A DNA stretch of 64,000 bases from Lactobacillus huangpiensis (GCF_019972815.1 NZ_BPPA01000014.1:18785-82784); one strand, 5' to 3'; shown: positions 37,380-47,408, counted from the stretch's first letter. Numbers and translations are program-made. The notes: a model not told the origin generated them from the letters alone.

Positions 37380-39287
37380 CTATATTTTTGTTTTTCCTAA
37401 TAAAACTGAACTGATTACAACCGATAATGAACTAAAGGCCATTGCTAATCCTGCTATTTCCGGACTAAGTGTGAGACCCACACCCGCAAAAACGCCAGCG
37501 GCAACTGGAATACCCAGTACATTATAAATGAAAGCCCAAAACAGATTTAGCTTTATCCTATTAAAAGTCTTGCGACTAAGTTTCAAAGCGCGAACAACAT
37601 CTTCCAGGTCATTTTTGATAAGCACGATACCGCCTGCATCGATGGCAACATCCGTACCCGAACCCATGGCAATTCCAACATCTGCTTGGGTTAGAGCTGG
37701 CGCATCGTTGATCCCATCACCAACAAAGGCGACATGGTGCTTCTCTTGCAATTTTTTAATAACTGCTGCTTTATCAACCGGCAAAACCTCAGCAATTACC
37801 TGATCGATATCCACCTGTTCTGCAATAGCGTGGGCTACTTGTTGATTATCTCCAGTTAACATGACAGTTTTCAAGCCTAAACGATGTAAGTCGTTTATTG
37901 CATTTTTGGCATTCACTTTAGGAGCATCCTGAATTGCAATTAGACCCAGCACTTGATTATCTTGAACAACAGACACTACTGTTTTTGCCTCATTTTGCAA
38001 TGCCACTATTTGCTCTTCTAAATCTGGAGCAATTTTAATTTCTTTTTGCTTTTTGGGGCTGCCGACTGCAACATTTGCATCAGAAATTTTACCAGTGACA
38101 CCCCATCCTTCAATTACAGTAAAATTTTCTACCGTTTTTAGCTGCAGCTTTTCCTTTTTAGCTGCAGCTAATATGGCTGGAGCGAGAGGATGTTCAGACA
38201 ATTTCTCTAAACTGGCAGCGTATTGTAGAACTTTTTCTTTATCTCCCACAATATCTGTTACTTGTGGTTGACCTTTGGTAATCGTTCCCGTTTTATCAAA
38301 AACTATAGTATCAATGCTATTTGCAGCCTCTAAAATTTCTCCGTTTTTAATTAGGATCCCCATTTTGGCCCCACGACCAGTTCCAACCATTAATGCAGTT
38401 GGTGTTGCCAGCCCTAAAGCACATGGACAGGCAATAACCATAACCGCAACAGCAAAAACTAATGCAGTTGCTATGCTTTTACCTAGGAAAATATACCAAA
38501 CTAAAAATGTCACAATTGCAATAATCAAAACTGTGGGAACAAAAATATTTGCAACCTTATCAGTTAATTTTTGAATCGGTGCATGACTGTTCTGTGCCTT
38601 TTTAACGATCTCAATAATTTGCGCCAGCATCGTTTCATTACCAACTTTTTGGGCTTGCATCACAAATGATCCCGTTTGATTGATTGTTGCTCCTATTACC
38701 TGATCGCCTGCCATTTTTTTAACCGGCATACTTTCACCAGTTACCATAGATTCATCAATGCTTGAATTGTCAGAAACAATTTTGCCATCAACTGGTACTT
38801 TTTGCCCAGGCATTACTTGTATGTAGTCACCCTTCACAACTTCAGTGACAGGAATACTGACAAATTGATCATCGCGCTTTACTAAGGCATTTTTTGCACC
38901 TAAATTAAGCAATTTCCCCATAGCGTCGGAAGCAGTTGCCCGCATTTTTTCTTCTAAAACCTGCCCTAATAAGACGAAAGTAATAACAAAAGCAGCACTT
39001 TCAAAGAAAACAGGTCTTTTAGTAAACATCGCATAAATACTGTAGATATAAGTTATCGATGTTCCTAAAGCAACGAGGGTATCCATATTTGAATGGTGCT
39101 TTTTAAAGGCAGACCAGGCACTAGTAATAAATGGACCTGCTGAAATCAACATAATTATTGTTGTAAAAATAAGCATGGTCCATTCGCCACCTGGCAACAT
39201 CCATCCAGTAAAAGGATGAATAATCATTTCCAGAAGCATTGGCAGTGATAATATTAGCGACGTCCAAAAACGTGTTGTAATTTTCAT
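37380..39287 (-). CDS. copA: copper-exporting P1B-type ATPase
   Basis: 635 residues. The membrane CPC copper site is in [16 protein letters not shown]. Phosphorylation motif DKTGT, TGES, the P1B His-Pro motif SEHPLAPAI and [10 protein letters not shown] are all present. It lacks any N-terminal heavy-metal-binding (CxxC) domain and starts directly with membrane segments. CPC marks a Cu+ pump. It is the second gene of an operon with a cupredoxin 13 nt upstream, controlled by two cop boxes. Confidence 0.93.
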   Translation of the reverse strand: MKITTRFWTSLILSLPMLLEMIIHPFTGWMLPGGEWTMLIFTTIIMLISAGPFITSAWSAFKKHHSNMDTLVALGTSITYIYSIYAMFTKRPVFFESAAFVITFVLLGQVLEEKMRATASDAMGKLLNLGAKNALVKRDDQFVSIPVTEVVKGDYIQVMPGQKVPVDGKIVSDNSSIDESMVTGESMPVKKMAGDQVIGATINQTGSFVMQAQKVGNETMLAQIIEIVKKAQNSHAPIQKLTDKVANIFVPTVLIIAIVTFLVWYIFLGKSIATALVFAVAVMVIACPCALGLATPTALMVGTGRGAKMGILIKNGEILEAANSIDTIVFDKTGTITKGQPQVTDIVGDKEKVLQYAASLEKLSEHPLAPAILAAAKKEKLQLKTVENFTVIEGWGVTGKISDANVAVGSPKKQKEIKIAPDLEEQIVALQNEAKTVVSVVQDNQVLGLIAIQDAPKVNAKNAINDLHRLGLKTVMLTGDNQQVAHAIAEQVDIDQVIAEVLPVDKAAVIKKLQEKHHVAFVGDGINDAPALTQADVGIAMGSGTDVAIDAGGIVLIKNDLEDVVRALKLSRKTFNRIKLNLFWAFIYNVLGIPVAAGVFAGVGLTLSPEIAGLAMAFSSLSVVISSVLLGKTKI

Positions 39288-39300
39288 TGTTTTTCCTTAG

Positions 39301-39672
39301 CTATTTGACAATTACCTTACCATGAAACATGTTCATACTGCATTCCCATTGATATTCACCTGGTTTTGAAGTATCTATTTTAACCGTTTCTACTTTGCCT
39401 TCAGGTAATTTCTGATTTATGCCAAAATCTGAAAATACAACATGATCTAAACAATTAGAGGAGTCTGTTCTCTTAAAGTTTAAAGTAGCGGGTACTCCCC
39501 TTTTAAGAACAACTCTTTCTGGTGAATAACCACCTTTAACTTCAATATCAACACTCTGTTTGTTTGACTTCATAGTGGCTTTCTCCTCTTCTACTTGATG
39601 GCTACCAAAGAACCACCATGCAATAAAAGCTATTAGTGCAAGACCCAAAGCTAAGATAATAATTTTATTCAT
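39301..39672 (-). CDS. membrane-anchored cupredoxin-domain protein
   Basis: 123 residues. An N-terminal membrane anchor (about 3-20) is followed by a cupredoxin domain (about 40-123). It has the Cys-Leu-Asp-His pair (SSNCLDHVVF) and the CSMNMFHGK loop, so Cys, His and Met copper ligands are present. It is first in the operon with copA and likely binds Cu outside the cell and hands it on or buffers it. GGGAGG precedes the ATG by 7 nt. Confidence 0.9.
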   Translation of the reverse strand: MNKIIILALGLALIAFIAWWFFGSHQVEEEKATMKSNKQSVDIEVKGGYSPERVVLKRGVPATLNFKRTDSSNCLDHVVFSDFGINQKLPEGKVETVKIDTSKPGEYQWECSMNMFHGKVIVK

Positions 39673-39708
39673 GATAATTCCTCCCCGATTAAGCTTATTA
39701 TTAATGTC

Positions 39709-39757
39709 TACATTTGTAAACTAAGTTTAGTATAAATTATGTATCTACAAATGTAAA
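39709..39757 (-). promoter_or_regulatory. cop promoter with two CopY operator boxes
   Basis: TACATTTGTA (39709-39718) and TACAAATGTA (39746-39755) both match the CopY consensus TACANNTGTA exactly. A promoter reads leftward between them: TTTACA (39752-39757), 17 nt, TATACT (39729-39734). One box overlaps the -35 box and the other lies in the leader, a standard repression layout. The CopY gene is at 49822-50259. Confidence 0.9.
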
Positions 39758-39772
39758 CATAAATGCTCAAAA

Positions 39773-39802
39773 AAAACTTACTGCTTTTTTTCAGTAAGTT
39801 TT
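39773..39802 (-). terminator. rho-independent terminator
   Basis: AAAACTTACTG / CAGTAAGTTTT with an 8-nt loop and an 8-T tail leftward. It ends the small gene at 39809-40012 just before the cop promoter. Confidence 0.85.
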
Positions 39803-39808
39803 ATCTTA

Positions 39809-40012
39809 TTAATCTGCATCTAATCGCTTTAACCAATGAGTCAGATCATTTTTGTCCACCATTATTTGCTTAAGTTCGGCCTTATTATCAGCGGCCAAAA
39901 ACAGCATTAACTGTAGATACTTTGCCACAGAAAGTCCATAATTTTCCAGATTAGCCTTAGCTGCTTTTACTACTGTATCATTTAAACTAATTGTAAGAAG
40001 TTCGTCTTTCAA
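39809..40012 (-). CDS. RelB/DinJ-like ribbon-helix-helix protein without a toxin partner
   Basis: 67 residues. A short strand (ELLTISLNDTVVKAAKANLE) and helices (LENYGLSVAKYLQLMLFLAA) match the shape of RelB/DinJ antitoxins. In these a strand-helix-helix DNA-binding unit precedes a toxin-binding tail (here about residues 45-67). No toxin gene such as relE or yafQ is adjacent: downstream is a terminator and upstream is a convergent-free gap of about 100 nt. An orphan regulator or antitoxin is possible. The assignment rests on pattern only. Confidence 0.6.
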   Translation of the reverse strand: MKDELLTISLNDTVVKAAKANLENYGLSVAKYLQLMLFLAADNKAELKQIMVDKNDLTHWLKRLDAD

Positions 40013-40112
40013 AGTCTATCCCATTTCCTATATTCTAAATAAAAACTAACAGGATTATTTTAGAAAAACCTCTAATGCTATGCAAGTATTTAATTCAAAA
40101 TCATAATTCTTT

Positions 40113-40895
40113 TTATCTACCTGCTCCATTATATTTCCTCAAGCCGAAATTCCATACCCAATGGTCTAAAAATAAGAATACTAAGGCTATCAAAAGTTGC
40201 AATAACATTATTTGCCATTGCCGTGGCCTTATTAAAATAATTGTAGCAGGACAAGCAATTAGTCCAAAAGGCAGGATGAAATTAAAAATAATATTACCCA
40301 GTCCCCGATAAATACTTGCAGGGTAGCGACTCATTTGTATCATACTTAAAAATAAATCATTTCTGCCAAAATTTGTTGGAAACCAAAATGCCGAAATTGT
40401 CCATAAATACCAAAGAGAATAGTATAAAATGCAGCCAAAGACGCAAGAAAGCAAAAAGAACAACACCTGGCCTATATTAACACTTATACCCTGACATGCA
40501 TAAATAATTACAAATAGTCCCAGCACCGAATTAATTAATTGTGTAAATTCAATTGCACTAAAAAAGTAATATACCTTAGCGTTAATTGGTTTTAATAAAA
40601 TTGAATCTAAGGTTCCTTCTCTAATGTCTTTTTCCATTTTAGGCATTGATTTTACCAAGAAAGCCATTAATAAGCCGTCAAGCATAGTATAAACGCCAAC
40701 CAACAGCAGACATTCTTTGTAAGTCCAACCACCGATAGTATCAACATTTAGATAAATTACCTTAAAAAAAGCTATAGGAATGCCTAACCACAATATAGAA
40801 GAAATTATCCCAAACAATGTGTCTAACCTGAAACTAATGGTTTGCAATAAGGCAATTTTAATTAACGATTTGACTACTTTAAGTTTACTTTTCAT
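40113..40895 (-). CDS. ABC-2 type permease (DUF990-like), subunit 2
   Basis: 260-262 residues with six membrane segments. KDIREGTLDSILLKPINAKV in the first cytoplasmic loop is typical of ABC permeases of the DUF990 type. ATG at 40893-40895 is preferred; a TTG two codons earlier overlaps the upstream stop (TTGA). It is the third gene of an ATPase-permease-permease operon. Confidence 0.82.
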   Translation of the reverse strand: MKSKLKVVKSLIKIALLQTISFRLDTLFGIISSILWLGIPIAFFKVIYLNVDTIGGWTYKECLLLVGVYTMLDGLLMAFLVKSMPKMEKDIREGTLDSILLKPINAKVYYFFSAIEFTQLINSVLGLFVIIYACQGISVNIGQVLFFLLSCVFGCILYYSLWYLWTISAFWFPTNFGRNDLFLSMIQMSRYPASIYRGLGNIIFNFILPFGLIACPATIILIRPRQWQIMLLQLLIALVFLFLDHWVWNFGLRKYNGAGR

Positions 40896-40897
40896 AA

Positions 40898-41695
40898 TCA
40901 ACCCATTACATCAGAGTATCTCTGAAGCCCTTCTTTATTAACTATTTTTACTATTAAATAAAAAACTATCATCCATACAATTTCAATGAATGTGTTTTTA
41001 AGCCATATATTTAATGATAATGCTTTAACAAGCGTATCAATTGGAAAAGAGCTGAAATACTGAAATGGCAGTAGTTTAATTATTTTTACCAAAAAAGGCG
41101 GCAAAATTTCTAAAGGAAAGTAAAAACCTGCCAGCAGGTTGACTACAACTTCTTTTACCAGTAAAACAAAGAAAAGATTGTCAAACCAGTAAGCTACACT
41201 ACCAATAATATAAGAAAAAAGAAACCATAATATGGCTGCCATAATTAAACTAAATGCAAATTCAAGTAGCACGAGTAAAGAAATATGAATTAAATTACGC
41301 GCAACTATATAGATAAATCCAATAATTAAAATCGGAGCAAGCAAAATTAAATTTGCCAGTCTATCGCCCAGCATTTTAGCAAAATAATATTTTTCAATTG
41401 TAATTGGTCTATGTATGATATTAGACAATTCTCCTGAATGGATATCATCATTCAATTCCCAGTCAACTGCATACCATACAAAAGAATTAATAAAATTAAC
41501 CCCAATATAATAAATTACCATTTGATTTTTGCTAAAACCACCAATAGTTTGACCATGATTCAATATTAATGACCACAAATAAAACATCACTAAACTTGGT
41601 ACCAGTGCTTGCAGAAGCAAAATTATGACGCTGCTCTTATTGGCTAATATAGACTTCAATGAGATCTTGCTTACTGAAAAATAGGTTTTTATCAT
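40898..41695 (-). CDS. ABC-2 type permease (DUF990-like), subunit 1
   Basis: 265 residues with six membrane segments. INDSFVWY-type and ELNDDIHSGELSNIIHRPIT regions fit ABC-2 permeases. ATGA overlap with the ATPase (41692-41695) shows translational coupling. It has a Leu/Ile-rich interior and forms a heterodimer with the next permease by analogy. Confidence 0.82.
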   Translation of the reverse strand: MIKTYFSVSKISLKSILANKSSVIILLLQALVPSLVMFYLWSLILNHGQTIGGFSKNQMVIYYIGVNFINSFVWYAVDWELNDDIHSGELSNIIHRPITIEKYYFAKMLGDRLANLILLAPILIIGFIYIVARNLIHISLLVLLEFAFSLIMAAILWFLFSYIIGSVAYWFDNLFFVLLVKEVVVNLLAGFYFPLEILPPFLVKIIKLLPFQYFSSFPIDTLVKALSLNIWLKNTFIEIVWMIVFYLIVKIVNKEGLQRYSDVMG

Positions 41696-42675
41696 TTTTC
41701 TTTCTCCTCAGCAAATAGCTCTAAGATAATATCTTCAAGCTTCAGGTCATTTATTTGATAGTCGGAGCCTTGATTATCCCGTGCCAACTGAGCGATTTGG
41801 TCATCTACCTTTTCTACATGAACTTTAATTGTCACGGTCAAATCATCCTGATCAATAATCTTGGCGCCCAATTTACTTTCGTTGAAGTTCTCCGATTTAA
41901 TAAAAGTAATATATTTATTCTGATTAAATCTCTCTAATAAATCTGTTTTTGGTCCATCCCACATTATCTGACCGCTATTTACAATTATCAGGTGATCACA
42001 GATAGTGGCAATATCTTCCATATCATGAGAGGTAAGAAAGACAGTCAATTTTTCTTCCTGATTCAGCCTTAACAAAAACTTGCGTATATCCCTTTTTGCC
42101 AAAACGTCTAAGCCAATAGTCGGTTCATCTAAAAAGAGTATTTTTGGTCTAGTCGCTACGCCGGCCAGAAATTCTACTTTCATTCGTTCTCCCAGTGATA
42201 ATTTGCGGGTTTGTACATCTAATTTTGAAGTTACATTCAATATTTGAGCCAGATCATTGACCGTTTTTTGAAAAATTTCTTCCGGTATATCGTACATTGA
42301 CTGCAATAATTTCAAATAATCTCTAGGGGTTAAATCAGGAAAAAGTTGCGATCTATTTCCCATAACGACTGAGATTGACTTTTTGAAATCATTTATCCTT
42401 TTTGTAGGATCATAGCCATTTACTCTGCAAGTTCCAGCTGTTGGAAACAAAGTTCCAGTCAGCATCTTAATGGTCGTGGTCTTACCTGCCCCATTTTTGC
42501 CAATAAAGCCAACTTTTTCACCGTTCTTGATAGTAAAATTGAGCGATTTTACTGCTTGCACTGCCGTCTTTTCAGGCTTAAAAATATTTTTAACAACTGC
42601 ACGCCAGTTTTCACCCCTGCTGCTAATAAAATAATCCTTAGAAAGATTATGAACTTCAATCGCATTTTCGTTCAT
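41692..42675 (-). CDS. ABC transporter ATP-binding protein
   Basis: 327 residues from ATG 42673-42675 (MNENAIEVHNLSKDYF), which follows GAGGTC by 4-5 nt. The upstream ATG of the longest frame is part of that ribosome site. Walker A is GKNGAGKTT, the signature region LSLGERMKVEFLAG, and Walker B ILFLDEPTIGLD. The C-terminal extension (about 225-327) is usual in the DUF990-linked group. It leads an operon with two permeases. A Cys-rich small ORF and terminator lie just upstream. Confidence 0.92.
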   Translation of the reverse strand: MNENAIEVHNLSKDYFISSRGENWRAVVKNIFKPEKTAVQAVKSLNFTIKNGEKVGFIGKNGAGKTTTIKMLTGTLFPTAGTCRVNGYDPTKRINDFKKSISVVMGNRSQLFPDLTPRDYLKLLQSMYDIPEEIFQKTVNDLAQILNVTSKLDVQTRKLSLGERMKVEFLAGVATRPKILFLDEPTIGLDVLAKRDIRKFLLRLNQEEKLTVFLTSHDMEDIATICDHLIIVNSGQIMWDGPKTDLLERFNQNKYITFIKSENFNESKLGAKIIDQDDLTVTIKVHVEKVDDQIAQLARDNQGSDYQINDLKLEDIILELFAEEKEK

Positions 42676-42708
42676 TTTTGACCTCATTTAGTTATCTAGC
42701 CAGCACAA

Positions 42709-42753
42709 AAAAGCAATTTTTAAAAAGGACAATCCTTTTTACAAAATTGCTTT
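42709..42753 (-). terminator. terminator/attenuator upstream of the ABC operon
   Basis: A long imperfect stem with arms around AAAGCAATTTT and AAATTGCTTT, an inner AAAAAGGA / TCCTTTTT stem and a T6 tail leftward. It stands 34 nt before the ATPase start and 165 nt after the add stop. It could end add transcription or attenuate the ABC operon. Confidence 0.7.
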
Positions 42754-42794
42754 AAGTTTTGAACACCTATCATCATACATTTAGAAACTGTCAT
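42720..42794 (-). CDS. possible 24-residue Cys-rich leader or signal peptide gene
   Basis: ATG at 42792-42794 follows AAGG by 8 nt. The 24 residues start MTVSKCMMIG and end QFCKKDCPF, with three Cys and four Lys. Its stop lies inside the terminator stem (42709-42753), just before the ABC operon, as in attenuation leaders. Upstream of the ATG the same frame stays open for 18 more codons with normal-looking codons but without an ATG, GTG or TTG start near a ribosome site. It may be a regulatory leader or an exported peptide; it could also be chance. Confidence 0.4.
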   Translation of the reverse strand: MTVSKCMMIGVQNLKQFCKKDCPF

Positions 42795-42917
42795 TGGTTT
42801 AACCTTATTACTTATAGTTTTTAAATCAGCAACAATTAGATAAATTCTACCACATTTTTAACAGTTTTTAAATATAATTTAATTTTTGGCACAAAATATA
42901 TTTTCTATTTAGAAATA

Positions 42918-43943
42918 TCACCTTTTACTTGAGATATATTCATCTATTTGGGAAAGATAGCTTTCTTTTTCCTGCTGACTGATCCAAGATGTTTTAAATG
43001 AATTTTGTGCTATTCGAATCAGTTCTTTTTCACTCCAATCGCACTTTTGGGCAAATTTATAGTAAACATCATTAATATAATTACTACCCTTATAAGCCGG
43101 ATCATCGGAATTAAAACTAATCAGTGCACCGCTATTAAAAAGCTTATTAATGGCCTCTTGTTCCATAACTTTGCGGGTGTAAAAATAAGCCATGGGACAT
43201 GCTGTAATACCAATTTTTTGGTCTATTAAAAATGCCATTAAATCCGCATTTTCAACTATATTTAAGCCATGATCCAAACGATCTACCGTGATAATTTCTA
43301 AAGCTTGTTTAATATGATCGCCTGAATCAACTTGGTGTAGATCACAATGCATTGTTAAATAGTAACCTTGAGCTCGGGCCTTAGCAAAAACCAGCATAAA
43401 CTTCAACGGTGGGTTATGATGTTCATCTGAATCAAGACCAACACCTAATATCCAGCCTTTTTTATGATATGGCTCAGCTTCTTTTAAAGTTTGCATTGCT
43501 GATTCTTGTGAATACTCTCTTAAAAAGCACATTATTAACTGTACATCAATGTCTAATGATGCTGCATCAACAATCGCTTCATGAATGCCTTCAATTACTG
43601 TAGCAAAAGGGATGCCCCGACTAGTATGAGCTTGAGGATCAAAAAACAATTCAAGGTGCTTAACATTGCTGTCAGCTTCTTTGCGCAAAAAAGCTGCAGT
43701 TAAATCATAGAAATCTTGCTTAGTCCGCAAGACCTGCATCCCTTTATAGTATGCCTTTAGAAATTCCGGCAATCCTACTCCATAATTTCTGTCAATATCC
43801 GCTGGAGTTTTAGCACCGATATCAATCTGGTTTCTCTTGGCGATGGCAAATTCCATTTCTGCTTCTAGTGTTCCCTCTATATGAACATGCAGTTCAGCCT
43901 TAGGCAATCCGTCAACAAACTTACGAGATAATTTTTGGATCAT
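42918..43943 (-). CDS. add: adenosine deaminase
   Basis: Converts adenosine to inosine for purine salvage. The 341-residue metal-dependent amidohydrolase has the zinc HVHIEG motif near the N-terminus (KAELHVHIEGTLE), MHCDLHQVDS, DRLDHGLN, and FNSDDPAYKGS with catalytic and metal ligands. GGAGAAAAAG precedes the ATG. A PurBox-like site lies 27 nt upstream. It is divergent from guaB, so the two probably share PurR-type control. Confidence 0.95.
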   Translation of the reverse strand: MIQKLSRKFVDGLPKAELHVHIEGTLEAEMEFAIAKRNQIDIGAKTPADIDRNYGVGLPEFLKAYYKGMQVLRTKQDFYDLTAAFLRKEADSNVKHLELFFDPQAHTSRGIPFATVIEGIHEAIVDAASLDIDVQLIMCFLREYSQESAMQTLKEAEPYHKKGWILGVGLDSDEHHNPPLKFMLVFAKARAQGYYLTMHCDLHQVDSGDHIKQALEIITVDRLDHGLNIVENADLMAFLIDQKIGITACPMAYFYTRKVMEQEAINKLFNSGALISFNSDDPAYKGSNYINDVYYKFAQKCDWSEKELIRIAQNSFKTSWISQQEKESYLSQIDEYISSKR

Positions 43944-44243
43944 CTTTTTCTCCTTAACAAAATCACTATAAATACGAACATTTTAAGCGAAATCTAATTA
44001 CCTTCTTTATCATCAAAGCTTTTATATAGCTACAAATCAATATTAAAAATCATAACATTTTTATTTATTACTTACAATATCTATTGATATTGTTATTTTG
44101 TTCGATTTTTACATTGAAATACTTCGGTAGTAATATTATAATTTTAACAATACGATCTATAATTTTATCTTGACCAAGGTTAAAATCACTAGTAAAGTGT
44201 AATCAATTTAACTTTAATATTTTTGAAAAGGAGAGTGCATTAA
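43944..44243. promoter_or_regulatory. divergent add-guaB control region with PurBox-like sites
   Basis: The 300-nt gap holds two CGAAC-containing sites, AAATACGAACATTTT (43970-43984) and the reverse strand of 44096-44110, AAAAATCGAACAAAA. Both fit the Firmicutes PurBox core (consensus AWWWCCGAACWWT) with one mismatch. Each lies on the side of the gene it could serve (add or guaB). No purine riboswitch architecture was seen. Confidence 0.55.
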
Positions 44244-45389
<1,146 letters not shown>

Positions 45390-45402
45390 AAATTTAAATT
45401 AA

Positions 45403-45436
45403 AAAATAGTTATTGCATGAAAGCAATAACTATTTT
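45403..45436. terminator. bidirectional rho-independent terminator
   Basis: AAAATAGTTATTGC / GCAATAACTATTTT with a 6-nt loop between guaB and the converging marR-type gene. Confidence 0.9.
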
Positions 45437-45442
45437 TTTGAT

Positions 45443-45868
45443 CTATTTTTCAGATATGGCTTCATTCAGCTTCTGTAGATTTTTTACCAATTCTTTTTTT
45501 GTATCAGTTCCTAAAATTTCGGCATAACTATTCTCAGAATTGACAAAATAATTAGTTATTTTCGGTCTTAGCTTGACAGCTTTCTCAGTTAGGATTATTG
45601 CCTTTAATCGTGTATCATGTTGATCAACTTTTTTGGTAATTAAGTCTTTTTCTTCCATTAAGCGTAATACATTAGTAGCAGTAGACTTCCTAATGTTAAA
45701 TTCATGCTCAATATCCTTCTGATAAATTGACTTGTTTTGGGCAAATGAAGCCAAATATTCAATGATCAACATCTGTGTTCCAGTTAAGCCAATTTTTCTG
45801 GCATAGTAATCAGCATTACGATTAAATGTATTTTGTACACGCTGTAAGGCTAATCCTAATCTGTTCAT
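45443..45868 (-). CDS. MarR-family transcriptional regulator
   Basis: 141 residues. The winged helix (about 30-105) has TGTQMLIIEYLASFAQN, the recognition region NIRKSTATNVLRLMEEKDLI and the wing KKVDQHDTRLKAIIL, typical of MarR/SlyA repressors. It lies 10 nt downstream of a DHA2 exporter and probably represses that operon through the palindrome at 47295-47314. Confidence 0.92.
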   Translation of the reverse strand: MNRLGLALQRVQNTFNRNADYYARKIGLTGTQMLIIEYLASFAQNKSIYQKDIEHEFNIRKSTATNVLRLMEEKDLITKKVDQHDTRLKAIILTEKAVKLRPKITNYFVNSENSYAEILGTDTKKELVKNLQKLNEAISEK

Positions 45869-45878
45869 TAATCTTACT

Positions 45879-47276
45879 CTATTCCTTTGTTTTTACCGAT
45901 TTTGTAGCTTGATAAAGTAAGTATACACCAACAAGAACAATAATAAGAATAAAAATAAAACCTACCTGAGCAGCTTCAATGTATTTTCCAGTAGTAGAGC
46001 TTTGACTACTCATCTGTTCTACAAATTGCATAATAGCTGAAATAATTGCCGTGCCGACAGCTCCAGCAAATTGCTGTGCCATATTGAACAGCCCATTTCC
46101 ATCTGTATTTTCTTTTTCATCTAGTTGACCAATGGAAGCAGTCATTGTGTCCCCCATTACCAGGCCTATACCCATCATAGTAATAGCATAGAACAAAATA
46201 ATTTTGCCAGATGACAGTGAGGAAGCAAATAAACAATAAAGAATGCCGCCTATTATTTCAAAAAAAGCACCAGTCATAATTGGCTTTCTAGGACCGTAAT
46301 TGTCGAGCAATCTGCCACTAATTGGTGAGAGCACCGCTCCAACAAGTCCACCGGTTAAAAGCAGAAGACCTGCAGTCATTGCTGTAGAATGATTAACAAT
46401 TTGAACATAATTAGGCAAGATAAACGACAATCCTAAAGTATTGACTTGAAAAATAAAATAGGCTGTTATGCCTTGAGTAAATTTAGTGTTTTTAAAAACT
46501 CTAATATTAATTAACGGAGTAGCGGTATTTAATGAATGCTTGATAAAAATAATTAAACAAATAACACCAACTGCCAGAGGCAAAATGAACATTAATGGTT
46601 TTTGTAATATGGTAGACAAATTGCTAAAGGCAAAAATAAAACCTATGAATGTTAAAGCAATACTCAGAAATCCTGCTGTATCGAGTTGAGTATGTGAAAT
46701 TTTTTTGGATTCATCATTAATTGAAGCTATACCCATTAGCAGAGAAATAATCATTACAGGAATGATAAAAATAAATATGTAGCGCCAACCTAAGGTGTTG
46801 ACGACTAATCCACCAAAAGTTGGGCCTAAAGCCGGAGCGACCGCTGTAATCATTGTTCCTATTCCCATAAGCAATCCAATTTTATCTAATGGTGTCCGTT
46901 CCAAAATAATATTAAACATTAATGGAATAGCTATTCCTGCACCTGCTCCTTGGATGACACGACCAAGTACCAGAAAAATAAATTGATTTGCTACTGCATC
47001 AATTACTAAACCACAAATAAATAAGGTAGCGGCTGTCACAAAAAGTTTTCTTGAACTAAAATTTCGTTTTAAATATGCAGATAATGGCATAATAATAGAA
47101 GCAACTAACAAATAACCAGTTGTCATCCACTGTACGGTAGCCATATTAACATGAAAATCATTCATTAAAACAGGAAAAGTAACGTTTCCCGCTGTTTCAA
47201 TTAGCACACCTGAAAAAGACATTAATCCGGCTGCGAAAATTGAACAAATTAATTTTGCATCTAATTTTCTTTGCAT
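45879..47276 (-). CDS. DHA2-family MFS multidrug exporter
   Basis: 465 residues with about 14 membrane segments. Motif-A-like and motif-C regions include VQWMTTGYLLVASIIMPLSA and GAGAGIAIPLMFNII. Paralogue of the exporter cut at the left edge (positions 1-403). It is co-transcribed with the MarR repressor gene. A 20-bp palindrome stands 18 nt before the start codon. Substrate unknown. Confidence 0.9.
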   Translation of the reverse strand: MQRKLDAKLICSIFAAGLMSFSGVLIETAGNVTFPVLMNDFHVNMATVQWMTTGYLLVASIIMPLSAYLKRNFSSRKLFVTAATLFICGLVIDAVANQFIFLVLGRVIQGAGAGIAIPLMFNIILERTPLDKIGLLMGIGTMITAVAPALGPTFGGLVVNTLGWRYIFIFIIPVMIISLLMGIASINDESKKISHTQLDTAGFLSIALTFIGFIFAFSNLSTILQKPLMFILPLAVGVICLIIFIKHSLNTATPLINIRVFKNTKFTQGITAYFIFQVNTLGLSFILPNYVQIVNHSTAMTAGLLLLTGGLVGAVLSPISGRLLDNYGPRKPIMTGAFFEIIGGILYCLFASSLSSGKIILFYAITMMGIGLVMGDTMTASIGQLDEKENTDGNGLFNMAQQFAGAVGTAIISAIMQFVEQMSSQSSTTGKYIEAAQVGFIFILIIVLVGVYLLYQATKSVKTKE

Positions 47277-47294
47277 TCAAATTCCTCCTAAAAT

Positions 47295-47314
47295 TTAGTT
47301 AGCAAGCTAACTAA
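47295..47314. promoter_or_regulatory. palindromic operator for MarR-type repressor
   Basis: TTAGTTAGC-AA-GCTAACTAA: 9-bp arms around two bases. Its size and spacing are typical of MarR-family operators, and TTAGC(T)-type sites are common in Firmicutes. It lies just upstream of the exporter ribosome site. Confidence 0.75.
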
Positions 47315-47369
47315 TTAACCATAGTAACTCACATTTTTTTGAAATGCAATAAATTTAAAAGAAAGAAAA

Positions 47370-47394
47370 ACCCACCTTGAATTTCAAGGTGGGT
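47370..47394. terminator. rho-independent terminator of the glycosyltransferase gene
   Basis: ACCCACCTTGAA / TTCAAGGTGGGT stem with T tracts on both sides, 14 nt past the stop codon at 47409. Confidence 0.9.
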
Positions 47395-47408
47395 ATTTTT
47401 AAAAATAT

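Noticed and set aside
43944..44243. A purine riboswitch upstream of guaB or add
   Set aside because: No three-way junction core or conserved loop pairs could be found by eye; the sites fit PurBoxes better.
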